Of a stretch of 38,745 nt of DNA, positions 16,762 to 26,031 are shown one piece after another. The translations under genes and the position numbers were made by a program. The stretch covers positions 1-38,745 of the forward strand of contig JANLVJ010000012.1 of assembly GCA_031363945.1 (NCBI GenBank), read 5' to 3'. The DNA comes from JANLVJ01 sp031363945. Its GTDB lineage: Bacteria > Bacteroidota > Bacteroidia > Sphingobacteriales > Sphingobacteriaceae. The notes under the pieces were generated by a model, which made no database searches, had not been told where the DNA came from, and worked only from the letters and a program-made list of their open reading frames with translations. How positions within the stretch are numbered: the first letter of the stretch is position 1; every line of letters begins with the position of its first letter.

Positions 16762-18732
16762 CTATATTTTTAGCATACTGGCATTGATAGCCACTACCAC
16801 TGTGCTTACTGTCATCAAAGCCGCACCAGCAGCCGGGCTCAGTAAAATACCCTGATTATAAAGCACACCAGCGGCAAGTGGTAAGGCTACCACATTGTAA
16901 GCAGTTGCCCAAACCAAATTCTGAATCATCTTTCGGTAGGTGGCCTTTCCAAATAAAATAAGACTAACAATATCTTTCGGATTGCTGTTTACCAGCACGA
17001 TGCCCGCCGTTTCGGCAGCAATATCACTCCCAGAACCAACAGCTATACCAATATTTGCCTGAGCCAGGGCGGGGGCATCGTTGACCCCATCTCCGGTCAT
17101 TGCCACAAACTCGCCCTTGGCTTGTAGTTCCTTAATCTTTTCAAGCTTCTGGTCGGGTAATACCTCAGCAAAAAAACCATCCATTTTCAGTTCGCTACTC
17201 ACACTTTCTGCTACCTTTTTATTATCTCCGGTCAGAAGCCATACATGGATAGTATTAGCATGTAGCGTTCGAATAGCTTCAGCTGATTCAGGCCTGATGG
17301 TATCAGATAAGGCGATGTATCCAGCGAGTACTTTATTAATCAATACAAAAACGACTGTTTCGCTTCCCTTTTCTTCAAACCCCTGTGGCAGGGCTATACC
17401 CAGTTCAGAAAGATAAGACGGGCTCACAATACTTACTTTTTTATTTTCAACTTCGGCCACCACCCCTTTTCCAGGAATAGCTTGAAAGTTAGTGGCTTCA
17501 GGTATAGATAGCTTCAGCTCGGTTGACTTGCTGAGAATACCTGTAGCAATGGGGTGTTCTGAGTTTTTTTCCAGGGCTGCTGCAAGCCGGAGAAGTTCAT
17601 TATCCTGACCTTCTTTAATATCAGTACCCGGCAAAACAACAATTCGTGCCACTTCAAACTTCCCCAGGGTCAGGGTACCTGTTTTATCAAATACAATCGT
17701 AGTAATTTTTCGCGAATCTTCAAAAGCCGTTCTATTCTTGATCAAAAGCCCTTGCTGGGCAGAAAGAGCTGTAGATTTTGCCACCACCAGTGGTACAGCC
17801 AGGCCCAGTGCGTGTGGGCAGCAGATGACAATAACGGTAACCATTCGCTCCATGGCAAAAGAAAGGTCTTTGCCATAAAGCAGCCAAAAAACAAACGTAC
17901 TTATGCCGCTTACCAAGGCAATCACTGTTAACCATCGGGCCGCTCTGTCGGCTAGTAACTGGGTGCCGGATTTTGCGTCCTGGGCATCTTTTACCAGCTT
18001 GATGACTTTTGAGAGATAAGAATCTGCTCCGCTATGCGTAATTTTTATTTGAAAAGAGCCATTTCCATTTATAGATCCTGCAATAACTGATTGCCCTTTT
18101 ATTTTATGTACAGGTGTAGATTCTCCTGTTAGCATAGACTCATTCAGGTAGCTTTCACCCTGTTCAATAAGACCATCTGCAGCTATCTTTTCTCCTGGCT
18201 TTATCAAAATCATATCTCCTGGTTTCAAGCTCTCCGTTTTTACTTCTTCTGTTTTTTCATTTTTAAGGAGATGAGCAGTTTCTGGCATTAACTTTACCAA
18301 AAGTTCTAATTCTCTTGAGGCACCTACCACTGAGCGCATCTCAATCCAATGACCTAAGAGCATGATCAATATCAGGGTGGTTAATTCCCAGTAGAAATCC
18401 ATCCCTTTCAAGCCAAAAACTGTTGCAGTGCTATAGATATAGGCTACAGTTATAGCAAAACCGATCAGGGTCATCATACCTGGATTTTTGGCCTTAAGTT
18501 CTGAGACCAGGCCTGTCAGAAAAGGCCAGCCACCATAGACAAATACCACCGTTGACAAGGCAAACAGTAACAGTCCCGAGCCAGGGAACTGCAGGTTTAT
18601 ATGTAACCATTGCTGAATCATTGTAGAGAGCAGCATAATGGGAAGAGTCAAAACCAAGACCACAAAGAAACGCTTCCTGAAATCAAGGATCATCATTTTG
18701 TGATGATCGCTCCCCGTATGGTTCTCGTTCAT
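16762..18732 (-). CDS. copB: Copper/silver P1B-type ATPase, CopB subtype
   Basis: 656 residues. P-type ATPase landmarks in order: actuator TGES near residue 203, the membrane metal-site motif CPH (VICCPHALGLAVPLVV) near 305, phosphorylation motif DKTGTLT near 350, nucleotide-domain HP (SEHPIATGI), and hinge GDGVNDAPALAQANIGIAVG. The CPH instead of CPC motif defines the CopB-like (P1B-3) group, linked to Cu+/Cu2+/Ag+ export from the cytoplasm. The N-terminus is short, HNxH-rich (MNENHTGSDHHKMM) and lacks a classical HMA domain, as usual for this subtype. First gene of the minus-strand copper locus; no regulator gene (CueR, CsoR, CopY or two-component) is found nearby. Confidence 0.95.
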   Translation of the reverse strand: MNENHTGSDHHKMMILDFRKRFFVVLVLTLPIMLLSTMIQQWLHINLQFPGSGLLLFALSTVVFVYGGWPFLTGLVSELKAKNPGMMTLIGFAITVAYIYSTATVFGLKGMDFYWELTTLILIMLLGHWIEMRSVVGASRELELLVKLMPETAHLLKNEKTEEVKTESLKPGDMILIKPGEKIAADGLIEQGESYLNESMLTGESTPVHKIKGQSVIAGSINGNGSFQIKITHSGADSYLSKVIKLVKDAQDAKSGTQLLADRAARWLTVIALVSGISTFVFWLLYGKDLSFAMERMVTVIVICCPHALGLAVPLVVAKSTALSAQQGLLIKNRTAFEDSRKITTIVFDKTGTLTLGKFEVARIVVLPGTDIKEGQDNELLRLAAALEKNSEHPIATGILSKSTELKLSIPEATNFQAIPGKGVVAEVENKKVSIVSPSYLSELGIALPQGFEEKGSETVVFVLINKVLAGYIALSDTIRPESAEAIRTLHANTIHVWLLTGDNKKVAESVSSELKMDGFFAEVLPDQKLEKIKELQAKGEFVAMTGDGVNDAPALAQANIGIAVGSGSDIAAETAGIVLVNSNPKDIVSLILFGKATYRKMIQNLVWATAYNVVALPLAAGVLYNQGILLSPAAGAALMTVSTVVVAINASMLKI

Positions 18733-19031
18733 AGTTTGTTTGTCTTAAATGGATAACTAAATTCTTTTAAAATATTGTTTACAACTATATGTCTGTTAAA
18801 ATTAGGTAAAGCATTAATTAGTAAATCGTAATAAAACCGACCACCCATGTAATGTTAACCTGTCAGAAGTCATAAATTACCGTAGCCTATCAGCTCTTAT
18901 CTTATAGAAGGGTAATAGAAGTTTTAATTTCTACTTGTTAGCGTAAGTCTCATGATAGTAATTAAGCCCTTAAAAAAGGTACATTAAGGTTTGCCAGTGA
19001 TTGTATACTTTAGTCTGACGAGTTATTAAGG
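18733..19031. other. Divergent intergenic region copB / nhaA
   Basis: About 300 bp, AT-rich, with no ORF or RNA gene seen. It must hold the promoters for the copper locus (leftward) and nhaA (rightward). I could not place a convincing Bacteroidota -33/-7 pair or a palindromic metal-regulator operator. Confidence 0.5.
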
Positions 19032-20228
19032 ATGTATAGAAAACTGGCAAAACCACTACTTGAATTTTTAAAAGATGAAAAATCCAGCGGCTATCTTCTT
19101 TTTTCTGCTGTTTTTATCTCATTAGTACTGGCAAATTCGCCTCTAAAAACAGCATGGCATCATTTATTTGAATTAAAGCTTGGCCCTGATTTAAGTAGTT
19201 TTAGTTTTTCGAAACCGCTGCACTTCTGGATTAATGAGCTACTTATGGCAGTTTTTTTTCTACTGGCAGGGCTTGAAATAAAGCGTGAATTTAGATTTGG
19301 TGAATTGCAGGACCCCCGGAAAGCGAGCCTGCCTATTTTTGCTGCCCTGGGCGGTATGATAGTACCGGCAATCATTTACTGGATCATAAATACCGGTACT
19401 GCTGATGCACGGTCATGGGGTATTCCAATGGCGACTGATATCGCCTTTTCGCTGGCAATACTTGCTTTATGTGGCAAAAGGATACCACTGGCCCTAAAAA
19501 TCTTTCTCACTACCCTTGCTTTAGTTGATGATCTGGGTGCGATACTTGTTATTGCGCTATTTTATACGAATCACCTGGCCCTTATTTACCTTGGCGCTAT
19601 GGCGGTTCTGACAATCGTGCTGCTGGTTTTAAACTGGCTGAAGGTAAAGCCGATAATCTTTTATTTAATCCCCGGTATATTACTGTGGTACTGTACTTAC
19701 CAGGCAGGTATACATGCGACCATATCAGGAGTTATACTTGCATTATGCATTCCTGATCAGAAAGATTCACCCTCACCCCTTAAAACGCTTGAACATTTTC
19801 TGAGTAAGCCAGTAGCCTTTCTAATCATGCCCCTTTTTGCCCTGTCCAATACAGCCATCAGTTTCAGTAGTATAAATTTTAGTGAAATGCTAAGTCCGGT
19901 AAGTTCCGGTATCATGATGGGTTTAATTTTAGGCAAACCGGTCGGTATCGCTGGTGCAAGTATTCTGGCAACAAAATTGAAATTATCAACCCGGCCTGCA
20001 TCAATGGGAAACCGTCAGTTAATTGGTCTTGGCTTATTAGGTGGAATAGGATTCAGTATGTCAATCTTCATCTCACTTATCTGCTATGATGTAGGCAGCC
20101 GTCAGGATCTTAATTGTCTGGCAATACTTATTGCCTCTATCATTGCAGGTTTGGGAGGCTTTCTGCTCTTGAATTTCGGAAAGATGCCGGTTGTAAAAAA
20201 AGTAAAAATTGGCCGTGCTTTGGTATGA
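19032..20228 (+). CDS. nhaA: Na+/H+ antiporter NhaA
   Basis: 398 residues, the usual NhaA length. Electrogenic exchange of external protons for cytoplasmic Na+ in the inner membrane, for pH and salt tolerance. About 12 hydrophobic segments are visible. Family-specific stretches are LLMAVFFLLAGLEIKREF near residues 70-87, GWGIPMATDIAFSLAILAL-like RSWGIPMATDIAFSLAILAL, and LALVDDLGAILVIALFY, whose paired Asp residues correspond to the ion-binding DD of the E. coli protein. Near the end LIGLGLLGGIGFSMSIFISL is also typical. It stands alone, transcribed away from the copper locus. Start ATG 19032 matches the expected N-terminal cytoplasmic helix. Confidence 0.97.
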   Translation: MYRKLAKPLLEFLKDEKSSGYLLFSAVFISLVLANSPLKTAWHHLFELKLGPDLSSFSFSKPLHFWINELLMAVFFLLAGLEIKREFRFGELQDPRKASLPIFAALGGMIVPAIIYWIINTGTADARSWGIPMATDIAFSLAILALCGKRIPLALKIFLTTLALVDDLGAILVIALFYTNHLALIYLGAMAVLTIVLLVLNWLKVKPIIFYLIPGILLWYCTYQAGIHATISGVILALCIPDQKDSPSPLKTLEHFLSKPVAFLIMPLFALSNTAISFSSINFSEMLSPVSSGIMMGLILGKPVGIAGASILATKLKLSTRPASMGNRQLIGLGLLGGIGFSMSIFISLICYDVGSRQDLNCLAILIASIIAGLGGFLLLNFGKMPVVKKVKIGRALV

Positions 20229-20364
20229 GACTAATCAGATTGACCAAACCAGGATATGAGGCAGGTAGCTATTTAGCTGCATTCAGAATAAATGATAATT
20301 AAGACAAGACCGCCTGTCAACATAGCTCAGGATTATTAACAAACCGTAAACGAGTTTTAGAACG

Positions 20365-20577
20365 CTACACAGAATTTTTATTTAGCCTTTTATTAATGTT
20401 GTAAACAACTAAAAATCCTACTATCGGAAAGAAAATAGCAAGATAATATAGCCAATTGCTTTCTGATTTTTTTATCTTATCAGCCGCATATAGCGCTTTA
20501 ACCATATTTACTGCCAGTACAATAAGTATAAAAGAACCAATCAGGGCTAGTGTAAGAAGTACTTCTCTTGCATCCAT
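20365..20577 (-). CDS. Small two-helix membrane protein, PLDc_N-like
   Basis: 70 residues with two hydrophobic helices, LLTLALIGSFILIVLAVNMVK and WLYYLAIFFPIVGFLVVYNI, separated by a short charged loop (ADKIKKSESN) and ending in a basic tail. The second helix with W…FFP-V-G is reminiscent of the phospholipase D nuclease N-terminal (PLDc_N) small membrane domain. No catalytic residues are present and the function is unknown. It is transcribed on its own toward nhaA. Confidence 0.65.
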   Translation of the reverse strand: MDAREVLLTLALIGSFILIVLAVNMVKALYAADKIKKSESNWLYYLAIFFPIVGFLVVYNINKRLNKNSV

Positions 20578-20814
20578 ATTATTTCGATTTAAGTCTCTGT
20601 GTTTACTTAAGATTGGTAACAGTAACTTAACGTAATTTTTTTACAATTAAAATTAGCTATTTTTCAGGCAACTATTAAAATTACTTAGCAGGATCGCATT
20701 GCATATTACGCGCTAAAAATATATTTTAAAAACAATGCAACCTCGGTAAAATGTCTGGTGTCATAAGGGTATAATCAGCTAAACAAGCTGAACTAACCCT
20801 AAAGACAACAGATT

Positions 20815-21195
20815 ATGAACACATTCAATTTAAAATTACTCACCGCAATCTTTACATTAGGTTTTGCTTCTGTCAATGCTTTTGCCGATGACAATTGCTG
20901 TAAAGATCTGCTGAATAACAATTACTCAACAGCAACATTAACAGCTGTTATCAGATTTAAGTCACCCCTGGTAAAACCTGTTGATGAGCTGAAAAATTTT
21001 GAGCTTCCAACTGAAATACCACAACTTTTTACGGTAAAAGACAGTCTAATCTTTGAAGCACCATCACCGGTAGCAGAATTTGAAATATTAACAGATTTAC
21101 CCGTAGAAAATCTTGGGCTGGCTACCCTGGTGGAAATTATAAAGTTTGCTAACCCGGGTTTAGATGCTCAATTAAAAGATACTGCTAACCTGTAA
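20815..21195 (+). CDS. Secreted hypothetical protein
   Basis: 126 residues with a clear signal peptide (MNTFNLKLLTAIFTLGF…, cleavage near AFA-DD). The mature part begins with DDNCCKD, a vicinal Cys pair, and continues acidic and Pro-rich without repeats or membrane segments. I recognise no family. The ATG at 20815 gives the complete signal peptide. It is followed by hairpins that may terminate it. It is convergent with the trp operon. Confidence 0.65.
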   Translation: MNTFNLKLLTAIFTLGFASVNAFADDNCCKDLLNNNYSTATLTAVIRFKSPLVKPVDELKNFELPTEIPQLFTVKDSLIFEAPSPVAEFEILTDLPVENLGLATLVEIIKFANPGLDAQLKDTANL

Positions 21196-21231
21196 TTCCT
21201 TCTAAAAAAATATGGTTTTTTGTTAGAAGAA

Positions 21232-21264
21232 AGGCTTCCTGGTCGCAACCAAACAGCTTTTTTT
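21232..21264 (+). terminator. Weak hairpin plus T tract after the secreted-protein gene
   Basis: GCTTCCTGG…CCAAACAGC forms an imperfect stem followed by seven T on the plus strand. It is a degenerate copy of the adjacent trp terminator stem. Confidence 0.45.
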
Positions 21265-21297
21265 AAAAAAAGGCTACCTGGTCGTAACCAGATAGCC
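21265..21297 (-). terminator. Rho-independent terminator of the trp operon
   Basis: On the minus strand, GGCTATCTGG, loop TTACGA and CCAGGTAGCC form a 10-bp stem with one mismatch, directly followed by seven T. It lies 22 bp after the trpA stop. Confidence 0.85.
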
Positions 21298-21319
21298 TCA
21301 AAAGAAGATTGATTATAGT

Positions 21320-22099
21320 TTAAGCTGTAACAGGTTCTTCCCGTATACTCTTCACCCAGGTGGCCACATCTTTACCTTCATCAAGGGCTCTGATAAAGGC
21401 ACTACCGATAATGGCGCCAGCTGTATACGTACAAGCTTCCTTGAATGATTTATGAGAAGAAATACCAAAGCCGATCATCAGCGGGTTATGCAGATTCATT
21501 GCCTGTAAACGCTTGAAGTAAGTTTCTGATACAGTATCAATCTGCAGGCTGCTGCCAGTAATTGATGATGATGAGAGCAGGTAAATAAACGCATTACTCA
21601 ATGTGTCAATCTTACGGATGCGTGTTTCTGCTGTTTGTGGGGTAACCAGAAAAATATTGCTCAGGTTATGTTTTTCAAAAACCTTTGAATAAAACTGCTC
21701 AAATTCAACCATTGGCAGATCGGGAATAATCACCCCGTCAACACCCGCTTTTTCAGCATCGGCACAAAACCGCTCAATACCATACTGCAATACCGGATTA
21801 AAATAACCCATCAAAATAACCGGGATCTTAATCGCAGGTCTCAGGGCAGCAAGCTGACCAAATAAGTAAGTCAGGTTCATGCCATTTTTTAAAGCTTCAT
21901 GGCTGCTGTGCTGTATAACTGGCCCATCAGACAAAGGATCAGAAAACGGGAAGCCAATTTCTAGGAAATCAGCTCCGGCATCTTCAAGCTTTTTTGCCAG
22001 CACCAGTGTATCATCAAGAGCCGGGTATCCCGCTGTAAAATACACGGAAAGTAAATTTTCTGGTCTTGTGGTAAAGAGTTGTTGGAGTCTGTTAGGCAT
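21320..22099 (-). CDS. trpA: Tryptophan synthase alpha subunit
   Basis: 259 residues. Cleaves indole-3-glycerol phosphate to indole and glyceraldehyde-3-phosphate and channels indole to TrpB. Hallmarks: FTAGYPALDDTLVLAKKLEDAGADFLEIGFPFSDPLSDGPVIQ near residues 21-65, containing the catalytic Glu and Asp, then PVILMGYFNPVLQYG, VDGVIIPDLPM, and the C-terminal GFGISSHKSF. The length is normal. The start overlaps the trpB stop by one base (TAATG), implying tight coupling. Last gene of the operon, followed by a strong terminator. Confidence 0.97.
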   Translation of the reverse strand: MPNRLQQLFTTRPENLLSVYFTAGYPALDDTLVLAKKLEDAGADFLEIGFPFSDPLSDGPVIQHSSHEALKNGMNLTYLFGQLAALRPAIKIPVILMGYFNPVLQYGIERFCADAEKAGVDGVIIPDLPMVEFEQFYSKVFEKHNLSNIFLVTPQTAETRIRKIDTLSNAFIYLLSSSSITGSSLQIDTVSETYFKRLQAMNLHNPLMIGFGISSHKSFKEACTYTAGAIIGSAFIRALDEGKDVATWVKSIREEPVTA

Positions 22100-23295
22100 T
22101 ATACGGCAGTATTTGTAAGATTAAAATATTTGACATAGGTATCAAGATCTTTATCACCACGGCCTGAAAGGCAGACGACAATAGAAGCCCCTGGTTCAAA
22201 TTCAAGTGTATCAAGGCATGCCAGGGCATGTGCTGATTCAATCGCAGGAATAATACCTTCTAACTTACTAAGGGTCATTCCGGCTTGCATAGCCTGATCG
22301 TCGGTAATACTTACATACCTGACCCTGCCTGAAGTATGTAAAAATGCATGCTGCGGACCAATTCCCGGATAGTCAAGACCTGCTGAGATTGAGTGCGGTT
22401 CAGATACCTGACCATCTTCAGTTTGCATCAGTATGGTACGGCTGCCATGTAAAACACCTTCTTTACCCAATACAAGGGTAGCTGCGCTATAACCTGAATC
22501 AATACCCAGACCAGCGGCCTCAGCAGCAATTAACTGTACATGTTCCTGATCAAGGAAATGGTAAAATGCACCCATGGCATTTGACCCACCACCAACACAG
22601 GCAAGAACGATATCAGGATCTGGTTTACCTGTCTTCTCCAATAGCTGCTCTCTGATTTCGCGGCTGATGACTGATTGAAAACGTGAAACCATATCAGGAT
22701 ATGGATGCGGCCCAACGACTGAACCTATAATATAATGCGTATCAACCGGATTATTAATCCAGTCGCGCATTGCCTCATTTGTAGCATCTTTTAGCGTCTT
22801 ACTACCTGAACAGGCAGGAACAACAGTTGCCCCAAGCAGCTGCATCCGTAATACATTCGGAGCCTGACGTATAATGTCAACCTCACCCATATAAACAATG
22901 CATTCAAGGCCCATCAGGGCACATACTGTAGCAGTTGCTACTCCATGCTGGCCTGCACCTGTTTCAGCAATGATCCGATGCTTACCAAGGCGTTTTGCCA
23001 GCAAAATCTGACCGATGGTATTATTGATTTTATGTGATCCGGTATGGCAAAGATCTTCTCTTTTTAAGAAAACATTTACACCATAGGTCTCAGAAAGGCG
23101 CTTGGCGAAATAAAGCGGTGTTGGCCTGCCAACATAATCTTCCATAAGCTGGGCCATTTCTGCAATAAAATCTGGCTCAGAAGTAATTTCTAAATACCGG
23201 GTACGCAATTCCTCGATATTCGGGTAAAGCATTTCTGGTACATAGGAACCGCCGAAATTGCCAAAGTAACCTTCTTCGTTTACAGTATATTTCAT
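22099..23295 (-). CDS. trpB: Tryptophan synthase beta subunit
   Basis: 398 residues. PLP enzyme condensing indole with serine to tryptophan. N-terminus YFGNFGGSYVPEMLYPNIEEL, then the PLP Lys in KREDLCHTGSHKINNTIGQ near residues 80-98, AETGAGQHGVATATVCALMGL, the phosphate-binding CVGGGSNAMGAFYHF, and the C-terminal SGRGDKD. It belongs to the common TrpB1 type that works with TrpA. It lies 27 bp downstream of trpF. Confidence 0.98.
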   Translation of the reverse strand: MKYTVNEEGYFGNFGGSYVPEMLYPNIEELRTRYLEITSEPDFIAEMAQLMEDYVGRPTPLYFAKRLSETYGVNVFLKREDLCHTGSHKINNTIGQILLAKRLGKHRIIAETGAGQHGVATATVCALMGLECIVYMGEVDIIRQAPNVLRMQLLGATVVPACSGSKTLKDATNEAMRDWINNPVDTHYIIGSVVGPHPYPDMVSRFQSVISREIREQLLEKTGKPDPDIVLACVGGGSNAMGAFYHFLDQEHVQLIAAEAAGLGIDSGYSAATLVLGKEGVLHGSRTILMQTEDGQVSEPHSISAGLDYPGIGPQHAFLHTSGRVRYVSITDDQAMQAGMTLSKLEGIIPAIESAHALACLDTLEFEPGASIVVCLSGRGDKDLDTYVKYFNLTNTAV

Positions 23296-23322
23296 CTTTG
23301 TATTTATTTTGAATCTTTTATA

Positions 23323-23976
23323 TCATTCATTATTAAGACAGGCATCACGAAATTTCATGATCGACGCTACTTTTGAAATATCTTTATGTCCTGGTTCAGT
23401 TTCCAGTCTGCTATTCAGGTCAATGCCATATAACGTATCTGACAGGAAGCCTGTTTTTAATACTTGTTCAATTTCTTCAATCCCTATACCTCCGCTGAGC
23501 CAGTAAGGAGTGTCAAGATGGTAATTTTTGAGAATTGCCCAGTCAAAAGTTTTACCACTTCCGCCTTTTTCAATGGTACTAGTATCAAAGAGAAAAAAAT
23601 CAACAAATGGCTGGAAGGTAATTAATTTCGAAAAATCAAATTCATCAGCCATGCCGAATGCCCTAAAAATCTGTACGCCCGAAGGTAATTGATCGCGTAA
23701 GTTTTTGCAGAACTCAGAAGTTTCATTACCATGTAACTGCACAGCTCCAAACTGATAAATACGCTGCACCCTGCAAATTTCAGGTATCTGCTCATCAACA
23801 AATACTGCTGTTTTGATGCTGTTATCCGTTTTTGTAAGTAAGGTCTCATGGTTGGTTACCTTGCCTGCAAACCTTGGAGAGCGGGCATAGAATATGTAAC
23901 CCATATAATCAGGCTGTAAAGCTGCCACGTCTTTGATATTTTGCGGCTCACGCATTCCACAAATTTTTATTTTCAT
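23323..23976 (-). CDS. trpF: Phosphoribosylanthranilate isomerase
   Basis: 217 residues. Amadori rearrangement of N-(5-phosphoribosyl)anthranilate to CdRP, the third step of tryptophan synthesis. Starts with KICGMREPQNI, whose Cys is the general base. MGYIFYARSPRF, VQLHGNE near 85, and FDWAILKN…YWLSGGIGIEEIEQVL near the C-terminus hold the phosphate-binding Gly residues and the catalytic Asp region (the family's later GLDLNS appears as GIDLNSRLE). Slightly longer than the usual ~205. It starts 8 bp after trpD. Confidence 0.95.
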   Translation of the reverse strand: MKIKICGMREPQNIKDVAALQPDYMGYIFYARSPRFAGKVTNHETLLTKTDNSIKTAVFVDEQIPEICRVQRIYQFGAVQLHGNETSEFCKNLRDQLPSGVQIFRAFGMADEFDFSKLITFQPFVDFFLFDTSTIEKGGSGKTFDWAILKNYHLDTPYWLSGGIGIEEIEQVLKTGFLSDTLYGIDLNSRLETEPGHKDISKVASIMKFRDACLNNE

Positions 23977-23984
23977 TTAAAGAG

Positions 23985-24983
23985 TCAGTTCCTATTAATC
24001 TCAAGAAGTTTTTTGAAGCTTTTGTTTGCCTTGCCTGAAAACAGAGATTCACTAGCCTCAGCATAGCAACTTTGAAGATCACGCTCTGGAGTCAGGCAAT
24101 TTATACCAAAAGCAGCATTCCAGCAAACAACCTTATTCTGAGCCTCTGTTCCTTCACCTAATAAGATTTTAGCAAATATACCAGCAGATTCCTCAGCTGA
24201 CTTTCCTCCAGAAATAGAATCAGCCGTAAGCACCTCAGCAGTTAATGATTCACGGGCAACGAGCTGTTCACCTTTATTTGAAAAGATTTTTATGTCTGCC
24301 GTGAGTGAGATTTCATCATACCCATCAAGGGAATGAACAATATAAAAATTCACAAGGCTATCTTGATAAAGGTAATTGTAAAGCCTTGCAAGCTCGAGAC
24401 TAAAAACCCCTACCAGCTGAAATTTTGGTGAAGACGGATTCACCATTGGCCCCAACATATTAAAAAATGTTTTTACCCCCAGTTCTCTCCGAATTGGCGC
24501 CAATGTTTTCATAGCCGGATGAAAAAGTGGGGCATGAAGGAAACATAAACCTGCCTCATCCATACTTCTTACCATCTGATCTTTATCTGTACTGAATTTA
24601 TAGCCGAAGTATTCCATCACATTTGATGACCCACTTAAAGAAGAAACACCATAATTACCATGCTTGGCAACTTTATGACCAGCCCCGGCAAGAATAAAGG
24701 AAGCAAGTGTTGAAATATTAAAAGTATGCTTGCCATCACCTCCCGTGCCACAAAGATCTATTGCACCATAGGCGTCAAGATCAACAGGTATACAGAGTTC
24801 AAGCATGGCATCTCTAAATCCCCGTAATTCGGCTACAGTAATACTGCGCATACAAAAAGCTGATAAAAAAGCAGCCATTTGCGAGTTATTGTAAATTCCT
24901 GAGGCCAGGTCTATCAGAATCTGACGTGTTTCGTCAGAGCTAAAAGTACCGTGATCATAAAGCCTGTTTAAAATTTCTCTCAT
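23985..24983 (-). CDS. trpD: Anthranilate phosphoribosyltransferase
   Basis: 332 residues from ATG 24983 (MREILNRLYDHGTFSSDETRQIL), which matches the normal TrpD length and N-terminus. The frame stays open to a GTG at 25109, but those 42 extra residues are unlike the family. Transfers phosphoribose from PRPP to anthranilate. Key sequences: DLCGTGGDGKHTFNISTLASF (the GTGGDG PRPP site), KHGNYGVSSLSGSSNVMEYFG, FLHAPLFHPAMKTLAPIRRELGVKTFFNMLGPMVNPS and DEISLT. First gene of the local operon. The anthranilate synthase genes trpE/trpG are not upstream and trpC, usually next to trpD, is absent. Confidence 0.96.
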   Translation of the reverse strand: MREILNRLYDHGTFSSDETRQILIDLASGIYNNSQMAAFLSAFCMRSITVAELRGFRDAMLELCIPVDLDAYGAIDLCGTGGDGKHTFNISTLASFILAGAGHKVAKHGNYGVSSLSGSSNVMEYFGYKFSTDKDQMVRSMDEAGLCFLHAPLFHPAMKTLAPIRRELGVKTFFNMLGPMVNPSSPKFQLVGVFSLELARLYNYLYQDSLVNFYIVHSLDGYDEISLTADIKIFSNKGEQLVARESLTAEVLTADSISGGKSAEESAGIFAKILLGEGTEAQNKVVCWNAAFGINCLTPERDLQSCYAEASESLFSGKANKSFKKLLEINRN

Positions 24984-25251
24984 TAATCTTGCTGGTTTAT
25001 TGGTGGTAATATAGCTGATGCGCATTAAAAGATCAACAAACAGACGTAATAAACAACCATTAAAAAAAAATATGAGTTCAGGCAGAGCGAATATCAAAAC
25101 CGGTAACACAATGCGACCCTTTTGTATCTTAGTACAGATTATACCTACTGGTGTTTATTCACAAGTAATTAATGTGCGGTCTCTGTAATTACTTACCTTT
25201 CAAATATCAGTATTAATCAGTGAACAAGCGATTTACCCTACTATACAGCAA

Positions 25252-26028
25252 ATGAGATCTACCCTAGTTATCACTCCTTTCATTACTTTATTCGTATTGC
25301 TTGCACATGTTTCAATTAATGCCCAGGTACGTGATAGCTTGGGTTTAATAACTCAGCCTGCAAACCAACCCAAAGTTGCAGATACAAACAGGCAGAGTAT
25401 GAATACGTCTGTTATTGCTTCTAAACCGAAACCTATAAAACGACCAAATTATTACGAAGGCAAAAATTATGCAGTTGGTATTAAGGCGGGTTTAAATTTT
25501 GCCCGTGCTATAAATTCGTCTGGTAATATTATTTCAAGCCCTACGACAGGTTTGGTTGCAGGCGTATTTTTTCAGCATGGATTAAAAATCCTTGGCAGCA
25601 GAACAGAACTTAACTATTCGAGGCAGGGTTTTAATTATGATAATAATGGGCAGAATGGCCATGTTACAAATGATTACCTGGCCTTGCTGACTATGACAAC
25701 CCTCACAGTTTTTCACCGGGTACAACTACAGTTAGGAACCCAGGAAGGATTTTTAGTTAGTTCAAAAGATTCAAACGGACCGGGAGCCAAGGGGGCAAAC
25801 CCAATATCAGCCTTTAACAGGTTTGACTTTGGCCTTGCCGGTGGTATCGAAGTTTACCCCTATACTGGGTTTTTGGTTGGCCTGCGATATAATCTTGGTC
25901 TGACGAATCTTATCAAAAGGCCCGATAATAATATAGCAAACTTTGTTCCTTTCTATCAGCAATACACTGGCTATAATGTAAAGAATGGAGTTTTTCAGGT
26001 TTTTATTGGATACCAGCTTCCCTTATAA
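25252..26028 (+). CDS. Outer-membrane beta-barrel protein, PorT/OmpW-like
   Basis: 258 residues with a signal peptide (…LFVLLAHVSINAQ). After a Pro/Lys-rich linker the protein shows alternating amphipathic strands (YAVGIKAGLNFARAINSSG; GSRTELNYSRQGFNYD; RFDFGLAGGIEVYPYTGFLVGLRYNLGLTNLI) and ends in an aromatic-containing strand, FQVFIGYQLPL. This matches the outer-membrane beta-barrel (PorT-type, PF13568-like) family. It is 3 bp upstream of the Kir channel gene, so both are probably in one operon with the ThDP enzyme. Specific role unknown. Confidence 0.8.
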   Translation: MRSTLVITPFITLFVLLAHVSINAQVRDSLGLITQPANQPKVADTNRQSMNTSVIASKPKPIKRPNYYEGKNYAVGIKAGLNFARAINSSGNIISSPTTGLVAGVFFQHGLKILGSRTELNYSRQGFNYDNNGQNGHVTNDYLALLTMTTLTVFHRVQLQLGTQEGFLVSSKDSNGPGAKGANPISAFNRFDFGLAGGIEVYPYTGFLVGLRYNLGLTNLIKRPDNNIANFVPFYQQYTGYNVKNGVFQVFIGYQLPL

Positions 26029-26031
26029 TTT

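Noticed and set aside
23985..25109. Long trpD from GTG 25109
   Set aside because: The extra 42 residues are hydrophobic and unlike TrpD; ATG 24983 gives the normal N-terminus.
24984..25251. trp leader peptide or attenuator
   Set aside because: No short ORF with clustered Trp codons and no competing hairpins could be seen upstream of trpD.
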